From: Spirochaetota bacterium
Lineage (GTDB): Bacteria; Spirochaetota; Spirochaetia; Treponematales; Treponemataceae
Length of the DNA stretch: 64,000 bases
Direction: 5' to 3'
Assembly (NCBI GenBank): GCA_016285185.1
Contig: JAEEQG010000007.1
Span: forward strand, 19,463 to 83,462
Made by a program: the position numbers and the translations under genes. The notes under the pieces are model-generated. The model did no database searches. It saw only the letters and a program-made list of their open reading frames with translations, and was not told where the DNA came from. Each line of letters starts with the position of its first letter. Position 1 is the first letter of the stretch. This document shows, in pieces, positions 50,107 to 59,477 of the stretch.

Positions 50107-50898
50107 TTAGGCTGATTTGTCTACTTTGGATTTTGATATCTTAATCATTTTATATAGATATATTATGACCGTGTGAGTACACAAAAAGAACAAGGATGCA
50201 AAAAATGATTGTTTTTGCAGATTATGAAGGACATAAAAATGCTCTTTTACCATACTCATACGTTTATAGGAAATACTTTTGTTATGTTTGCGGTATTGGG
50301 CAAGGATTTGGTTTATGCCCATAGCGTTAGTTGTTTTTTTCAATATATTCAAAACCAAATCGTAATCATCCGCATTGCCGGTTTTGTTTCCGTATACTTT
50401 CCCAGTCTTTTCACAGTCATATACTGTGGTAAGGCACCCTGAGAAGTTATGAAGAAGATTTTTTTTGTAGGAAAGATGCTTTACAATTCTTGCCTTTATA
50501 TTAAGAGGTTTTGATTCGGAATCGATTAATTCATATTCACTGAAAGAAAAATCGCAGTTGTGCGCTTCCATAAATTCAATTTGAGTTTGCAGCTTTTCCG
50601 CATACCAGACATCATCTGAATCCAAAAAGGCTATGTATTTGCCTTTTGCCTTATCCGTTGCAAAATTTCTGGAATAGCATGCACCCTTGTTACATCCGTT
50701 TTTAAAAACAAAGATGCGGGAATCCTTTTGGGAAGCATCCAAAGCAATCTGATAGCTTGAATCTGTGGAGCAGTCGTCAACAATAATCATTTCCCAGTCT
50801 TGAAATGTCTGATTTAAGACGGAATCTATAGTTTCTTTAAGATATTTTTCGCAGTTATAACATGGAGTGATTATAGAAACAAGCGGCGTATCAGGCAT
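50107..50898 (-). CDS. Glycosyltransferase family 2
   Basis: A 263-residue GT-A enzyme: 'LVSIITPCYNCEKYLKETID', VDDCSTDSSYQIA, NKGACYSRNFATDKAKGKYI and AFLDSDDVWYAEKLQTQ. The C-terminus ends in one hydrophobic segment (FFASLFFLCTHTVIIYLYKM) that may attach it to the membrane. It has a three-base gap after the upstream GT2 gene. The sugar is unknown. Confidence 0.9.
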   Translation of the reverse strand: MPDTPLVSIITPCYNCEKYLKETIDSVLNQTFQDWEMIIVDDCSTDSSYQIALDASQKDSRIFVFKNGCNKGACYSRNFATDKAKGKYIAFLDSDDVWYAEKLQTQIEFMEAHNCDFSFSEYELIDSESKPLNIKARIVKHLSYKKNLLHNFSGCLTTVYDCEKTGKVYGNKTGNADDYDLVLNILKKTTNAMGINQILAQYRKHNKSISYKRMSMVKEHFYVLHNLQKQSFFASLFFLCTHTVIIYLYKMIKISKSKVDKSA

Positions 50899-50901
50899 TT
50901 A

Positions 50902-51822
50902 TCAGAATCTCCAAATGAGAAAAAGAAAGCGTAAAGCAATTTCATCAATAAGTTTCTGCCTGAAACGTTTCGGAAAAAACAACTTCTTGAGTTGTGTAAG
51001 TAGAGTCTTTTTACTGGTAAAAAGATTTAGCGTATTTCTATATTCTTTTGGTAGCGAAATATCGGAAGATTCAAGAACCTTGTACATGTTAGAGAACTTT
51101 GTATCAGACGTAAACAAAAAGTTCTTAAGCCGCCACAGTATCAGCTTGCGTTTTTCCTGTAGTGAAATCGATTCGTTGTTACCGTGCCGCCGGTATTTGG
51201 CTGTGGAAATTCGGTCATAAATCGGAATTGTAATGCAGAACGAGAGCATATACATAAAATAATCGTGATAATATATGTTCTCAGGTTTAAATGTTTTCAG
51301 GATAGAATAGAATTCACGGTTGATTACTGTTGTAAAACCTGCTGCGCGGCAGTCTGTCAGCGATTCATAAAAAGTAGGGGAGTTGTTTTTTGTTTTTCTA
51401 TACCCGATGTACTGCATATCTGCTGTGTAAAAATCATAGTTCGAAAAATATAACTGCGGCTTTGTATTGTCTGTTTCTAAAAGTTTTGTTACGGCTCTCT
51501 CTATTTTGTCAGGATTCCATACATCATCCTGATCCGCAAACGAATAAAAGTCAGCATCTGGAGCATTAGCAATCAGCCAAAAAAAGCTCTTTACAAAGCC
51601 GATGTTCTCGCCGTATTCAAGTGTGAGTCTGCCCTGTTGCTCATACTTTTTGAGAATATCAACCGTTCCATCTTTTGAGCCGTCATCACGTACATATAGT
51701 TTGCAATTTTGCCAATAAGTCTGTTCAAAAATAGACTGCAGCTGCTCTTCCAAGTATTTTTCGCCGTTGTATGTTGAAAGTAGAATTACAACTGCTTTAT
51801 CCATTTTTGGTTGCAGATTCAT
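50902..51822 (-). CDS. Glycosyltransferase family 2, rhamnosyltransferase-like
   Basis: A 306-residue GT-A enzyme with 'AVVILLSTYNGEKYLEEQLQ', RDDGSKDGTVDIL and FYSFADQDDVWNPDKIERA. The FADQDDVW form is characteristic of a GT2 subgroup that includes many rhamnosyltransferases. The ATG at 51822 overlaps the stop of the ATPase gene (TAATG) and has GGGAAA upstream; an ATG at 51804 is an alternative. It shares a transcript with the DUF4143 gene. Confidence 0.9.
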   Translation of the reverse strand: MNLQPKMDKAVVILLSTYNGEKYLEEQLQSIFEQTYWQNCKLYVRDDGSKDGTVDILKKYEQQGRLTLEYGENIGFVKSFFWLIANAPDADFYSFADQDDVWNPDKIERAVTKLLETDNTKPQLYFSNYDFYTADMQYIGYRKTKNNSPTFYESLTDCRAAGFTTVINREFYSILKTFKPENIYYHDYFMYMLSFCITIPIYDRISTAKYRRHGNNESISLQEKRKLILWRLKNFLFTSDTKFSNMYKVLESSDISLPKEYRNTLNLFTSKKTLLTQLKKLFFPKRFRQKLIDEIALRFLFLIWRF

Positions 51823-53045
51823 TACACTTTTCCCACAGGACAAAGCCATACATCTCTATTGTAAGGAACCATTTCATCCGCCATACAGATTACGAAGCCC
51901 GTATTAATATTCTTATTAAGTTTTTTAAGCACATAAAAATTTTTATCTGCATCGGCAGGGTCTTTTGCCTTTTTTATTTCAATCGGAGTAATTCCTGTAG
52001 CATCAACAAACAAAAGGTCTATTTCTTTTTTATCGATGTCGCGGTAATAATAAAGATTCAATCCTTTACCCTGATTATAATAGCTTTTAACAATTTCAGA
52101 AATTACAAAAGTTTCAAAAAAGGCACCTGCCATTGCTCCGTTTTCTAAAGTTTCACTTGAAGGCCATCTGCAAAGATAAGCGGCAAGGCCCGTATCAAGA
52201 AAATAAATCTTTGGCGTTTTTATAAGTCGCTTTGTAATATTGTCATAATAAGGACGCAAAATGAATATTACACCGGAGCGCTCCAGCATAGAAACCCACG
52301 ATTTTGCAGTAGGTGCAGAAATTCCTATTTCTTTTGAAATTTCTTCATATTTTAATTCTTGCGCTGTATGCGCCGCCATAAACACAAGAAAATTATAAAA
52401 AGCATCAAGCTTACCAACCTGCTCCAAATCATGAATATCACGCTCGAGATATGTATTTATATAATCAATAAAAAAACGCTCACGAGGAATATCTGACGAA
52501 TACAGCTTTGGCATTCCGCCTATAAAAATTTGACGGTATACAGAATGAATATCAGAAAGCGAAGATAATTTTTCACGCTTTTTCAACATATCTAAATCAG
52601 GAGCAAAATAACCGCGTATGCAGTTTTGTATTTCACATTGTGCAAGCGAAGACATAAAAAAAATACCTACGCGGCCTGCCAATGTTTCAGAAAGATTCTT
52701 CATCATGTAAAACTGCTGACTTCCTGTAAGCCAGAACATACCAGAATTGTCTTCACCGTTCAGAGCTTTTTTGTCAACAATTTTTTTTATCTCAATCAAA
52801 AGCTCCGGTGCGCGTTGAAATTCATCAATAATAAGCTTTGTACCATATGTTTCAAAAAAAAGTTCAGGGTCTTCCTGTGCGAGGCGACGGGCTGTCCTGT
52901 CATCCAGAGTCACATATTTTCTATCCGCTTCTTTGATATGATTCAGCATTGTTGATTTTCCTGTTTGTCGCTGTCCGCAAAGAGCAAGCACAGGATAATA
53001 TGAGGCAGCTAAAAATGTTTTTTCCAAAGCACGGTTTATATACAA
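51822..53045 (-). CDS. AAA ATPase with DUF4143 domain
   Basis: A 407-residue protein. The N-terminal AAA domain (about 1-170) has GQRQTGKSTML (Walker A), KLIIDEFQRAPELL (Walker B) and FWLTGSQQF (sensor). A helix-turn-helix-like segment (YEEISKEIGISAPTAKSWVS) and the C-terminal DUF4143 nuclease-like fold with KEIDLLFVD and ITPIEIKKAKD follow. The family is common in bacteria and its role is unknown; toxin, defence or mobile cargo functions have been suggested. The start is TTG (MYINRALEK, the family's normal start). It has its own strong promoter and is unrelated to sugar metabolism, so it looks like cargo in the glycan locus. Confidence 0.93.
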   Translation of the reverse strand: MYINRALEKTFLAASYYPVLALCGQRQTGKSTMLNHIKEADRKYVTLDDRTARRLAQEDPELFFETYGTKLIIDEFQRAPELLIEIKKIVDKKALNGEDNSGMFWLTGSQQFYMMKNLSETLAGRVGIFFMSSLAQCEIQNCIRGYFAPDLDMLKKREKLSSLSDIHSVYRQIFIGGMPKLYSSDIPRERFFIDYINTYLERDIHDLEQVGKLDAFYNFLVFMAAHTAQELKYEEISKEIGISAPTAKSWVSMLERSGVIFILRPYYDNITKRLIKTPKIYFLDTGLAAYLCRWPSSETLENGAMAGAFFETFVISEIVKSYYNQGKGLNLYYYRDIDKKEIDLLFVDATGITPIEIKKAKDPADADKNFYVLKKLNKNINTGFVICMADEMVPYNRDVWLCPVGKV

Positions 53046-53077
53046 AGAAAAATCCGAGAAATCTAAAGTATGATTTC

Positions 53078-53106
53078 ATTTTACACGGGTATAATGATGC
53101 TGTCAA
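53078..53106 (-). promoter_or_regulatory. Strong sigma-70 promoter for the DUF4143 gene
   Basis: Perfect TTGACA (53106-53101), a 17-base spacer and TAAAAT (53083-53078) on the minus strand, about 33 bases before the TTG start at 53045. It is the clearest promoter inside the 46-kb glycan locus and can also drive the glycosyltransferase genes downstream. Confidence 0.75.
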
Positions 53107-53167
53107 TATTTATAAACGTCACAAATTGTGAAATTTCGTCATATGCTCTTCTTTGGCTGCATATCAT

Positions 53168-54124
53168 TTAGTATAATTTGGAATAAAGGATTTTCTTAAC
53201 CCAATCTTTTATTTTGATACAAAGATAAAGAAGGATATCAAGCCTTAGCATGGCAAGAACAATAATAAGCTTGTTATAAAACGGATAAAAATGCAGCAAT
53301 TTATGGTAATTAATCTCTGGGTGTATGCGGCGCCATTTTTTTGGATTAAAAACCTGCAAATTATCAATATAAGCCTGTTTTGCCGTTAACAGCATCCGTT
53401 CTGCAAGAATTTGGGAATATGGATTTATAGAATGAGTTTTAGAGTAGGTAAGGTTGCTTTCTGTTACAGAAAGACGGTTCATAACCAATTGTTCAGCTTT
53501 CAATGTATGAGTAACAGAGCTGTTGCTCATCCTATAGTGATAATAAGTATCTGGAACAAAGCAAATATTTTTTGTATTGCACAGCAACTTGAAAGTAACA
53601 GCCACATCTTCAAATTCAGAGGTGCCGACAGGAAAAACAATTTCCGCAATACTAAAAAGCTCCCTCTTTATGATTTTGTTACAGTAACTGAAAAGGAGCA
53701 GGTCTACGCTTTTTGAATAATCCTTTGTATCTGGAACAAGCAGGTTTTTTCTGTCCGCATACTCCTGTACAACACCGCAAGCCGATATATCCGCTTTATT
53801 TGCAACAGCATTTTCATATAAATACTGAAACATTTCCGGTTCAATCCAGTCGTCAGAATCAACCCAGCCAAGGTATTCTCCCGAAGAATGTTCAAACCCT
53901 GCTTTTCTTGCAGAAGCAGCACCGCCATTTTCTTTATAGACATATCGTATTCTTGAGTCTTGCTCTTTGTAGCTTAGACATATTTTCTCAGATTCATCGG
54001 TTGAACCGTCATTCACCAGAATCAGCTCAAAGTCGGTAAATGTCTGGACAAGAACAGAATCAATACATTGCGAAAGATATTCTTCAGCATTATATACAGG
54101 AACTATTATTGACAGTTTTGGCAT
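53168..54124 (-). CDS. Glycosyltransferase family 2 (WcaA/EpsJ-like)
   Basis: A 318-residue GT-A enzyme: 'KLSIIVPVYNAEEYLSQCID', VNDGSTDESEKI, NGGAASARKAGFEHSSGEYL and GWVDSDDWIEPEMFQYLY. The C-terminal part has the extra helices of the EpsJ/CpsI-type capsule GT2 group. It is the gene before the 122-base gap that holds the DUF4143 promoter, and starts one codon after the WbsX-like gene's stop (TAAATG). The sugar is unknown. Confidence 0.92.
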   Translation of the reverse strand: MPKLSIIVPVYNAEEYLSQCIDSVLVQTFTDFELILVNDGSTDESEKICLSYKEQDSRIRYVYKENGGAASARKAGFEHSSGEYLGWVDSDDWIEPEMFQYLYENAVANKADISACGVVQEYADRKNLLVPDTKDYSKSVDLLLFSYCNKIIKRELFSIAEIVFPVGTSEFEDVAVTFKLLCNTKNICFVPDTYYHYRMSNSSVTHTLKAEQLVMNRLSVTESNLTYSKTHSINPYSQILAERMLLTAKQAYIDNLQVFNPKKWRRIHPEINYHKLLHFYPFYNKLIIVLAMLRLDILLYLCIKIKDWVKKILYSKLY

Positions 54125-55216
54125 TTAATACTCATCTATCTCAGATTTTAATGCTTCAAGAAATTGCTTCCCGTATTTTAAATCCGGTTCAAGATAATTT
54201 CCCTCTCCCCATTCATTCCATGATTTTACAAATACAATATCATTATATCCATGTCCATATTTCTTTATTTTTTCAAATACATCATGAACATGAGTTTTAA
54301 AGGTTTCCGGATTATAATGAGACATTACAACCCCCTTTTTACCGCTTCGTGGAGTATGATCCCAACCGGTTATTATGGTTGGGCATACGTTTGGTTTTTC
54401 AAAAATAGTAGCAGGAGCAAATTTTTTTGACATTTTTCTGTAATCGAGAATATAAGGAAATCTAAAAAATTTGCGTAAAATCAAATTAACTGCTTTATGA
54501 AAAATGTTATATTCTGCAGATGTTTTATAAGCATCATTAACATTCACGGCATTAAAGCCCATTTTCATACAATCATCAATTTTTGAATCATTACAGAACA
54601 AATGTGCCACCCAAAAAATGCCATCTAAGCCTTCTTTTTTGGCAAGTGTATCCCATGTTTCCATGAACAACTTTATATCAGCAAATTCAAACGGTTTGTA
54701 AATAACAAAAATAGGCTTTCCATCTTGGGTTAAATACCTTTTGTCTTTAAAAGCAGGTAAAACAGAATAAAAATGTTCTGTATAATCATCAATTCCGCCG
54801 TATTTTTGTTCAATAAGCAGTTTGTCTTTACTGGTATCTTTGTCCCAAAGTTTTGCATACCAGCTTTCGTTTGCCCATGCAAGACAAAATGGGAAATCGG
54901 GCTTTCCAAGTTTTAATACATCTTTAAAAGGCTTATCCAATAATTCTTTGCCGTTGCCGAACCAATAATGCCAGTAGCAAAAACCAGTTATCCCATATTG
55001 TTTTGCCAAATCTGCCTGGGCTTCACGAACTTCCGGCAAGCGCAAATCGTAATATCCCAAATCTGCAGGTACTTTTGGCTGATAATGTCCCGGAAACAAC
55101 GGCTTTGCCTTTCCCACATTAGTCCATTCGGTAAAACCTTTTCCCCACCATTCATCATTTTGTGGGATAGGGTGAAACTGAGGCAGATAAAATGCTATTA
55201 TACGTGGTTTTGTCAT
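54125..55216 (-). CDS. WbsX-like glycan enzyme (GH99-related fold)
   Basis: A 363-residue protein starting 'KPRIIAFYLPQFHPIPQNDE', with WWGKGFTEWTNVGKAKPLF, GHYQPKVPADLGYYDLRLPE, FCYWHYWFGNGKELLDKP and a C-terminal VKSWNEWGEGNYLEPDLKYG. This is the WbsX family, found in O-antigen loci and sharing the GH99 endo-mannosidase fold. Whether it transfers or trims sugars is not settled. It lies between two GT genes with no overlap (25-base gap upstream). Confidence 0.92.
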   Translation of the reverse strand: MTKPRIIAFYLPQFHPIPQNDEWWGKGFTEWTNVGKAKPLFPGHYQPKVPADLGYYDLRLPEVREAQADLAKQYGITGFCYWHYWFGNGKELLDKPFKDVLKLGKPDFPFCLAWANESWYAKLWDKDTSKDKLLIEQKYGGIDDYTEHFYSVLPAFKDKRYLTQDGKPIFVIYKPFEFADIKLFMETWDTLAKKEGLDGIFWVAHLFCNDSKIDDCMKMGFNAVNVNDAYKTSAEYNIFHKAVNLILRKFFRFPYILDYRKMSKKFAPATIFEKPNVCPTIITGWDHTPRSGKKGVVMSHYNPETFKTHVHDVFEKIKKYGHGYNDIVFVKSWNEWGEGNYLEPDLKYGKQFLEALKSEIDEY

Positions 55217-55241
55217 TATATTTTCTCAAGTATTAGTAAAA

Positions 55242-56450
55242 TTAGATTTCCAGATATGATTCATTTTCAAAGTTAAAATTTTTTTTCATGAACAATTTTG
55301 CATTTTCGGAAATTGCTGAACATAATAAATTATCATTTGAAAGCCTGTTTATTGCGTTTATATAATTCTGCGGTGCATTGCAATGTAAATATTCAATACC
55401 ATCTTTTGCCGGAATCCCTTCAATACCTATATTATTTGTTAAAATAGGAATACCTGCTGACATTCCTTCAAGAACTTTAACTTTTATTCCAGCACCAACA
55501 AGTAATGGAACAACCATACACAAAGAATCTGCAAAGTAAGGTGATATATCTTCTACAAAGCCTAATATCTTTATGCGGTCAGATTTATATTTCATCAGCT
55601 TTTCAGGTGGATTGTTTCCTATAATTACAAAGTTTAATGATGAATCGAGCTTAACAAAAACATTATCAATAAACCATATTGCAGCTTCATAATTTTCCAT
55701 TCTGTACATGGCACCATAAAAGATAATATTGGTATTTGGTTTATTATTGCGTTTATTATCAGCAAAAGAATGATAATAAGGTGGAACAATTCTGATTGAT
55801 TTAATCTTTGATGAATCTTTATGCAAAAGATCAGCATCTTTTTTATTAAGAACTACAACTTCATCTGCTATTGACATTGCATTCAGTTCATTTCTTTTTA
55901 CAATTTGATACCTGATATTGTAATATAATTTTTTTAAAAGATTTTTTGATTTTATTGTTCGTCTGTAAAAATTTAAATAACACACATCCTGCTCTACGCA
56001 TATTATTTTGCTGTTTGAAAATAATTTTTTTATTTTTTTTATAAAAAAAGAAACTTGTGTCCAATCAAAAATTATATATTCAGGATTATAAGCATCTTTC
56101 TTTATTTTTTTTAAGGTAATTAAAAGAAATTCTTCAAATTGTAAAGGTATCATTCCTCCGTATTTATCAAAAGGATTATAAAGTCTTATGGCAGAAATTA
56201 CTTTTGTTATGAATTCTGTTATACTGGAAAAACCTGCTTTATCATAAAAAATAAAGGATTCTCCTTTAATACCCTCATTTTCGATATAAGGTCTTTCAGC
56301 TATATTAGCATTGGATATGAGAGTTATCTTAAAATTTTCTTCTAGTTTTTTGATATAATAATAATGTATTTGTCCGCCTGCATGCTTTATAGATTTATAT
56401 GGTGCGGATGGAGATATGACAAGTAAGTTATTTTTCGATTTATTATGCAT
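55242..56450 (-). CDS. Glycosyltransferase family 4
   Basis: A 402-residue GT-B enzyme. The N-terminal domain has 'NLLVISPSAPYKSIKHAGGQ' and IHYYYIKKLEENFKI; the donor domain has NIIFYGAMYRMENYEAAIWF and VPLLVGAGIKVKVLEGMSAG followed by IPILTNNIGIEGI, the GT4 nucleotide-sugar site. The start is the ATG at 56450 (MHNKSKNN) with GGAA upstream; the in-frame extension overlaps the previous gene. The gene and the next two are visibly richer in A/T than the rfb genes. Confidence 0.9.
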   Translation of the reverse strand: MHNKSKNNLLVISPSAPYKSIKHAGGQIHYYYIKKLEENFKITLISNANIAERPYIENEGIKGESFIFYDKAGFSSITEFITKVISAIRLYNPFDKYGGMIPLQFEEFLLITLKKIKKDAYNPEYIIFDWTQVSFFIKKIKKLFSNSKIICVEQDVCYLNFYRRTIKSKNLLKKLYYNIRYQIVKRNELNAMSIADEVVVLNKKDADLLHKDSSKIKSIRIVPPYYHSFADNKRNNKPNTNIIFYGAMYRMENYEAAIWFIDNVFVKLDSSLNFVIIGNNPPEKLMKYKSDRIKILGFVEDISPYFADSLCMVVPLLVGAGIKVKVLEGMSAGIPILTNNIGIEGIPAKDGIEYLHCNAPQNYINAINRLSNDNLLCSAISENAKLFMKKNFNFENESYLEI

Positions 56451-56461
56451 TATTATTCCAT

Positions 56462-57739
56462 TTAAACAAATAGTTCTTCCGGATGACAAATATAATCCAG
56501 CTGTTTATTTCTGTGCCCAATAACTTTTGCGGGAATTCCTGCAACTATTTCATAATCATCAACATTTTTTGTTACTACAGCTCCCGCACATACAACAGCG
56601 CCTTTACCAATTTTAACACCTTGTAAAATTGTTGCATTGATACCAATCCATACGTTATCATCAATTTCAATAGATGAGAATTTGCCTTTAAAAGTTGTTG
56701 AATTAACATCATGAGAACCGGTAACAAGTTTTACATAATGTGATACTGATACATTGTCATGAATCAGAATACCCCCTCGTGCATCAATAAAACAATTGTG
56801 ATTTATATGGCTGTCATTACCTATTCTAAACTGCCCGGCTGTAATAAAATACTGGTTTAAATCTATTTTTGTATTTTTTCCGATTTTCATGCCGCATATT
56901 CGGTAATATAGTTTTCTTATTATATATATAGGAATGTGATTAATACAATGATTTAAAAAAAGATGATAAATCGATGAGAGAACAAAAAACAACTTTGCAA
57001 ATATATTGTTTTTGGCAAACAAAGTATTAAATAAAAAAAAGAAAGTTGAATAAACCGGTTTCTTTTTCCTTGTGATTCTATATATGTAAAGATATGTCTT
57101 TTTTAAATTACGTGAAGAAATACCATCTTTTTCGTATATTAAAATAATAGCAGGAATTTTTTTGAATTTATAATTATTCAATTTTAACTGATAAATACAA
57201 TTATAATCTAATGCAAAACCTAAATGTTTTTTTGATAAATCAAAAAGATATTTTTTATGAAGTTCTGTTCTGACAAAAGACGCTCCGTGTCTGTAAGTTG
57301 GATGTTTGAATAATTCATTACTATCAGGGGAGCATAAAACTTCATTTTTTTTATTACCATCTATTTCTATACTGTCACCGAATAAAATATCAGCATCTGT
57401 ATCAGAATATGTTTTTATTTTTTCCAATACTTGGGCATCAAAAAAAGTATCACCGCTGTTCATGAAATTTATCCATTCCCCACAAGCTTTAGTTATACCT
57501 TTATTCATTGCTTCATAAATGCCGGAATCAGGTTCACTTACCCAATAAGAAACATTTTTACCTGCAGGAGATTCAACATACTTTTTGATAACATCAACAC
57601 TTTCATCTGTAGAAGCTCCGTCTATTATGATATGCTCAAAATCGCGGTATGTTTGAGATGCTATGCTGTCGAGAGTTTTTTTTAATCCTTCTGCGTTATT
57701 GCGATTAATGGTAATTATTGAAAAGATAGGTTTTTGCAT
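56462..57739 (-). CDS. Fusion of GT2 glycosyltransferase and WcaF-like hexapeptide acetyltransferase
   Basis: A 425-residue two-domain protein. Residues 1 to about 210 are a GT2 domain ('KPIFSIITINRNNAEGLKKT', IIDGASTDESVDV, SEPDSGIYEAMNKGI, NSGDTFFDA). Residues from about 285 are a left-handed beta-helix acetyltransferase (KIGKNTKIDLNQYF, HVNSTTF-like loop, DNVWIGINATILQGVKIGKG, AGAVVTKNVDDYEIVAGIPA) like colanic-acid WcaF. It may add a sugar and acetylate it, or the pair may act on different residues. The ATG at 57739 is one base after the previous stop. Confidence 0.9.
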   Translation of the reverse strand: MQKPIFSIITINRNNAEGLKKTLDSIASQTYRDFEHIIIDGASTDESVDVIKKYVESPAGKNVSYWVSEPDSGIYEAMNKGITKACGEWINFMNSGDTFFDAQVLEKIKTYSDTDADILFGDSIEIDGNKKNEVLCSPDSNELFKHPTYRHGASFVRTELHKKYLFDLSKKHLGFALDYNCIYQLKLNNYKFKKIPAIILIYEKDGISSRNLKKTYLYIYRITRKKKPVYSTFFFLFNTLFAKNNIFAKLFFVLSSIYHLFLNHCINHIPIYIIRKLYYRICGMKIGKNTKIDLNQYFITAGQFRIGNDSHINHNCFIDARGGILIHDNVSVSHYVKLVTGSHDVNSTTFKGKFSSIEIDDNVWIGINATILQGVKIGKGAVVCAGAVVTKNVDDYEIVAGIPAKVIGHRNKQLDYICHPEELFV

Positions 57740-57740
57740 T

Positions 57741-59429
57741 TTATTCGATTTTATCAATAAATATAGAACCAGCGTAATAATCTACGCATGGAATCAAATT
57801 TTCCGGTTTTGTAGATTGCCTTGTAAATTTTTGTTTAACAAAAATTTGGTTATCGTGTAAATTATATATCAATCCAGAATAATTAAAATATAAATCTCTT
57901 TTTTGTTCAGATGACAGAGTTTTGTATTGTCTTTTGGCATTACATGTTTTTTTTGCAAGGTAAACATTGCTTAAAGCAGGAATGGCAGAATTTGCTAAAA
58001 TAATAAAGAAAATACTATATTTAAGAATGTTTAAAGATTTTGAATCTGAAATTTCTTTATCTATTATAACAATTAAATATGCCGAATACAAAAACAAAAA
58101 TGGCCAGTATCTTGCGTTATTAAGGTTGTTTATAAAAAAAGCCGGGGAAAATGTGGATACTGTTATAATAATAAAACTACGGTCAACTTTTTTATATTTG
58201 ATTATACGATAGATAAATGCAATTATAGAGAGGATAAAAATCCCACTGAAAAAGATACCCCATCCACCCATTCTTATATCATTTCCTAGAATCATGTCAT
58301 TTAGACTATCTTTTGTGATTGTAAAAGGAATTTTTAATACTATTTCGTCTATGTAGTGATTATTAGAGACAGGAGAAAAAATTGAACAAAATATACGGAA
58401 AATGTTAGGCAGGGATTTATATGCTTTCGGAATTACTGGGGAATAAATATCATATTTTCCGTCACCGATTATTGTGTAAAATGGATTAGAATGAAATACA
58501 ATATTGTGAACATATGATGTTAAACCAAAAATTATAAGGGATGAAATAATTATACATAAAAAGAAAATAATAGTACTTTTAAGCTTATGAGGATGTTTGA
58601 ATAAAATACATATAAAATAAATGAAGCAGGGAATAAACATTATGATTATGGCCGAATATTTTAAGTTTGTACCTATAATTATAGAAATTGCAACTAAAAA
58701 ATGATTCAGTGTTATATTTCCAGAATCTTGATTAGAAATAATTAATAGTTCTGCACAGACAATAAAAAATAAAAGTTGCAGAAGAGCATCATTGTAAAAT
58801 GAATATATTTGCGAAAAAACAACGGGATTACAGCATAAAGAAAATGCAATCAAAAGACTACCTATAGTGGTAGTTTTTAATACTGTTTTGGAAGCAGTAA
58901 AAACAATTGCAATAGCTGTAATTAATACAAGTAGTGTGTATGCTTTTCCTGTTTCGATATTTCCTGTAAAGGAATATATTGTAGCAGCTATTAGATAGCT
59001 TGCTTTGGGATATCCATCGTAGAAAGGCGCGGAAGCTGTACCAGTAGGAAGAATATCTGCTCTTTCTATTGCTGTTATTATCGTTTCTTTTACAGGATTC
59101 CAGCCTTCTTTTATTAAACCGGCGCATAATTTATGATAATCATTTCCATCCCATGTATAATCATATACAAATGTTGTAGAATATATAGTGATAAAAAGAA
59201 TAAAAGTACTAAATAAAAAAGATTGAATAATTTTTTTAGGATTTAAAAGAAATAATATTAATTCTGCTGCGATATACGAAAAAATAAAAACAAATTTCGA
59301 TAAATGTTTAAAAAAAAGGAGATAATATGTTGATATTGAAAAAAGCAAAAAAAGCAAAAACAAAGGAAATAATAACACAGTGTATATCCAGTCATTATTT
59401 TGTAAATTTAAAGAATCTTTTTTATACAT
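57741..59429 (-). CDS. Polytopic membrane protein, probable GT-C glycosyltransferase
   Basis: A 562-residue membrane protein with about twelve helices. Between the second and third hydrophobic blocks is DYTWDGNDYHKLCAGLIKEG, an acidic periplasmic loop of the kind that holds the catalytic Asp in GT-C enzymes using polyprenyl-phosphate sugars. TASAPFYDGYPKASYLIAAT follows. No closer family is certain. A GGAG site precedes the ATG. The DPM-like gene just upstream (59478) is a plausible source of its donor. Confidence 0.72.
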   Translation of the reverse strand: MYKKDSLNLQNNDWIYTVLLFPLFLLFLLFSISTYYLLFFKHLSKFVFIFSYIAAELILFLLNPKKIIQSFLFSTFILFITIYSTTFVYDYTWDGNDYHKLCAGLIKEGWNPVKETIITAIERADILPTGTASAPFYDGYPKASYLIAATIYSFTGNIETGKAYTLLVLITAIAIVFTASKTVLKTTTIGSLLIAFSLCCNPVVFSQIYSFYNDALLQLLFFIVCAELLIISNQDSGNITLNHFLVAISIIIGTNLKYSAIIIMFIPCFIYFICILFKHPHKLKSTIIFFLCIIISSLIIFGLTSYVHNIVFHSNPFYTIIGDGKYDIYSPVIPKAYKSLPNIFRIFCSIFSPVSNNHYIDEIVLKIPFTITKDSLNDMILGNDIRMGGWGIFFSGIFILSIIAFIYRIIKYKKVDRSFIIITVSTFSPAFFINNLNNARYWPFLFLYSAYLIVIIDKEISDSKSLNILKYSIFFIILANSAIPALSNVYLAKKTCNAKRQYKTLSSEQKRDLYFNYSGLIYNLHDNQIFVKQKFTRQSTKPENLIPCVDYYAGSIFIDKIE

Positions 59430-59477
59430 GAAAACTCCATATCGTTATAGTAAGCAAATCAAACTTCGCGTACTATT

